NCBI RefSeq assembly: GCF_046292825.1
Contig: NZ_JBKBQG010000019.1
Coordinates: 17,982 to 81,981 of the forward strand
Length of the DNA stretch: 64,000 nucleotides
Source: Salinarimonas sp046292825
GTDB taxonomy: Bacteria > Pseudomonadota > Alphaproteobacteria > Rhizobiales > Beijerinckiaceae
Direction: 5' to 3'
The notes below the pieces were generated by a model that searched no databases, had not been told where the DNA came from, and saw only the letters and a list, made by a program, of their open reading frames with translations. Within the stretch, counting starts at the first letter, position 1. Every line of letters starts with the position of its first letter. The position numbers were made by a program, and so were the translations under genes. Positions 62,577-64,000 of the stretch are shown here, in pieces.

Positions 62577-63083
62577 GTGGCGAGGCGCGAATTGGCGGAC
62601 CAGCTGACGAACGAGGTCGCGAGCCTTCGGCGTTACGCGTTGGTCCTGACGCGAAAGCCGGACGAGGCGGAAGACCTCGTCCAGGAATGCCTCGCCCGCG
62701 CCATCGCGGCGGCGCACAGCTGGCAGCCCGGGAGCGATCTGCGGGCCTGGCTCTTCCGGATCATGCACAACGCCTTCATCGACCACGTGCGCAAGCAGCG
62801 CGTGCGTGACGCGGCCCAGCCGGCCCTCGCCGAGACGGCGGAGAGCCCGGTGCAGCCGCACCGCGTCGAACTCGCCCAGGTGCTCGACGCCCTGCGCGGG
62901 CTGCCAGACCATTATCGGGAGCCGATCGTGCTCGTCGCCATCGAGGAGATGAGCTATTCCGACGCCGCGCGGGTGCTCGACGTCCCGCTCGGAACGTTCA
63001 TGTCGCGGCTTGCCCGCGGTCGCGAGGCGCTGCGGCGCGTCGTGCGGGGCGAGAAGAGTCCGCATCTCCGGCTCGTGTCCTGA
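62577..63083 (+). CDS. ECF-type RNA polymerase sigma factor
   Basis: A 168-residue extracytoplasmic-function sigma factor. Region 2 is LRRYALVLTRKPDEAEDLVQ followed by ECLARAI, with AWLFRIMHNAFIDHVRKQR for promoter melting and -10 recognition. Region 4 is LPDHYREPIVLVAIEEMSY followed by SDAARVLDVPLGTFMSRLAR, the -35-binding helix-turn-helix. The GTG at 62577 is preceded by GAGGGAG and gives the usual family length. The probable anti-sigma gene follows 13 bp downstream. A box matching one upstream of the DUF2333 operon precedes it, suggesting that it controls itself and that operon. I do not assign an ECF group. Confidence 0.93.
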   Translation: MARRELADQLTNEVASLRRYALVLTRKPDEAEDLVQECLARAIAAAHSWQPGSDLRAWLFRIMHNAFIDHVRKQRVRDAAQPALAETAESPVQPHRVELAQVLDALRGLPDHYREPIVLVAIEEMSYSDAARVLDVPLGTFMSRLARGREALRRVVRGEKSPHLRLVS

Positions 63084-63096
63084 AGGAGTACCGCTC

Positions 63097-63900
63097 ATGT
63101 CGCACGTCACCGAGCGCAGGGAGCCGACCGCCGACGAGATCCAAGGCGTCGTCGACGGCAAGCTCGACCCCGAACGTCACGCCGAGATCGCCGCGCGCAT
63201 CGCGGATGATCCGGAGCTGTTCGCGCGCGTCGAGGCCTATATCGAGGACAGCCGGCTCCTGAAGGAGGCCGCCGACGACGTCGTCGGCGCGGCCGGGCTC
63301 GAGGATCCGCGCACGACGCAGCTGAGGCTCGCGCTCGCCGCGCGCCTCGAGCCGCGCTCCGCCCGCTACCTCGCTTATGCCCGCAACGCCGCCGCCGCGG
63401 CGCTGCTGGTCGGCGCCGGCTGGCTCGGCCATGCGCTCTACGACGAGGCGTTCTCGGCCTATCCGAGCTACGTGGCCGATGCCGCGGGGGCGCACGAGGT
63501 CTTCGCGGAGGATCGCGTCTATCCGGCGGAATTCCGCGGCGACAACCTCACCTTCGCCTCGGCCTGGTTCGCCGAGAAGCTCGGCCGCGGCGTCGCCCCG
63601 CCGCCGCTCGACGTGCTCGGCCTCGAACTCGTGGGCGCCCGCATGCTCGGCGGCAAGGAGGGCCCGCTCGCCCAGTTCATCTACGAGGACGAGCGCGGCA
63701 ACCGCCTCTCGCTCGTGATGAAGAGCGCGAGCGCCGTCGAGACCCGGGCGCCGATCTATGCCGATCTCCCCAATGCACGCGCGAGCTATTGGAGCGAGGG
63801 CGGCCTCGAATACGCGGTGATCTCCCGCTTCGACGACGCCGTCGCCCACCATTCCGTCACCGAAGTCAGCCGCGCCGTCATCGCCCGCGCCCATCGGTAA
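63097..63900 (+). CDS. Probable anti-sigma factor, membrane-anchored
   Basis: A 267-residue protein directly after the ECF sigma gene, with GAAGGA before its ATG at 63097. The N-terminal cytoplasmic part (about residues 1-90: TADEIQGVVDGKLDPERHAE) resembles the anti-sigma domain of alphaproteobacterial transmembrane anti-sigma factors. One membrane helix (NAAAAALLVGAGWLGHALY) lies near residues 95-113, followed by a periplasmic domain of about 150 residues with no recognised fold. It would hold the sigma factor inactive until an envelope signal is sensed. No HxxxCxxC zinc motif is present. Confidence 0.83.
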   Translation: MSHVTERREPTADEIQGVVDGKLDPERHAEIAARIADDPELFARVEAYIEDSRLLKEAADDVVGAAGLEDPRTTQLRLALAARLEPRSARYLAYARNAAAAALLVGAGWLGHALYDEAFSAYPSYVADAAGAHEVFAEDRVYPAEFRGDNLTFASAWFAEKLGRGVAPPPLDVLGLELVGARMLGGKEGPLAQFIYEDERGNRLSLVMKSASAVETRAPIYADLPNARASYWSEGGLEYAVISRFDDAVAHHSVTEVSRAVIARAHR

Positions 63901-63918
63901 GGATTATGGCGCGGCCGC

Positions 63919-64000
63919 TCTCCTTCCCCTCAGGGGAAGGTGGCTCCGACCCCGAACAGGGGTCGGAGACGGATGGGGTCTTTCGCTCCGAAGGAGCGAA
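63919..64000. repeat. Family B element B4 (truncated by window end)
   Basis: TCTCCTTCCCCTCAGGGGAAGG followed by GTGGCTCCGACCCC and GGAGACGGATGGGGTC is the left part of a family B element, like 9762 and 18508. It starts 18 bp after the anti-sigma stop, and the right arm lies beyond the window. Confidence 0.75.

Overview
This 64 kb window is a very GC-rich chromosomal segment, most likely from an alphaproteobacterium of the order Hyphomicrobiales (Rhizobiales). The evidence is a giant apolipoprotein-like protein of the rhizobial growth-pole-ring type, an iron-sulfur photolyase whose cluster cysteines fall at the residue numbers I recall for Agrobacterium PhrB, an alphaproteobacterial RpoH-type promoter before dnaK, a DUF1127 protein, and palindromic intergenic repeats. 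A Salinarimonas- or Methylobacterium-like organism is a guess from composition and gene content only. I see no rRNA, tRNA, CRISPR array, transposase or integrase.

Layout. 1-6660: 3' part of the giant coiled-coil gene, hemF and a small membrane protein, with two palindromic repeats. 6674-11576: PiT phosphate transporter, divergent SDF symporter, M20 dipeptidase. 11714-16008: ribbon-helix-helix regulator with a divergent small gene, then a photolyase neighbourhood (DUF2256 protein, formyltransferase-like protein, an SDR without its catalytic Tyr, FeS photolyase). 16118-18347: TRAP membrane subunits DctQ and DctM. 18949-27437: housekeeping genes (YkvA-like protein, topA, gshB, dnaK, dnaJ, PmtA-like methyltransferase).

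27471-42320 is a catabolic island. It holds three M20 hydrolases, an MlrC-family metallopeptidase, an amidase, a complete peptide-type ABC importer with a fused double ATPase, an aldehyde dehydrogenase and a beta-hydroxyacid dehydrogenase, arranged as two minus-strand operons around a plus-strand operon. Import, hydrolysis and oxidation of an unknown amide or peptide-like compound is the simplest reading.

42527-47135 is an arsenic resistance operon: an ArsR-ArsC fusion, ACR3, GAPDH and ArsJ. It handles arsenite by ACR3 efflux and arsenate by reduction or as 1-arseno-3-phosphoglycerate. Then come a CPA2 antiporter with a TrkA-N domain, a GntR regulator, and an eight-gene Mrp-type antiporter operon (50636-57868) with an unusual subunit set. 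The window ends with a secreted hydrolase divergent from a membrane-anchored AraC regulator, a DUF1127 protein, a DUF2333 operon, and an ECF sigma factor with its probable anti-sigma factor. An identical promoter-like box precedes both the DUF2333 operon and the sigma gene.

Two families of inverted-repeat elements recur in the gaps. Family A has elements at 5464, 5713, 12326, 38249 and 38457. Family B has elements at 9762, 18508, 45549 and 63919.
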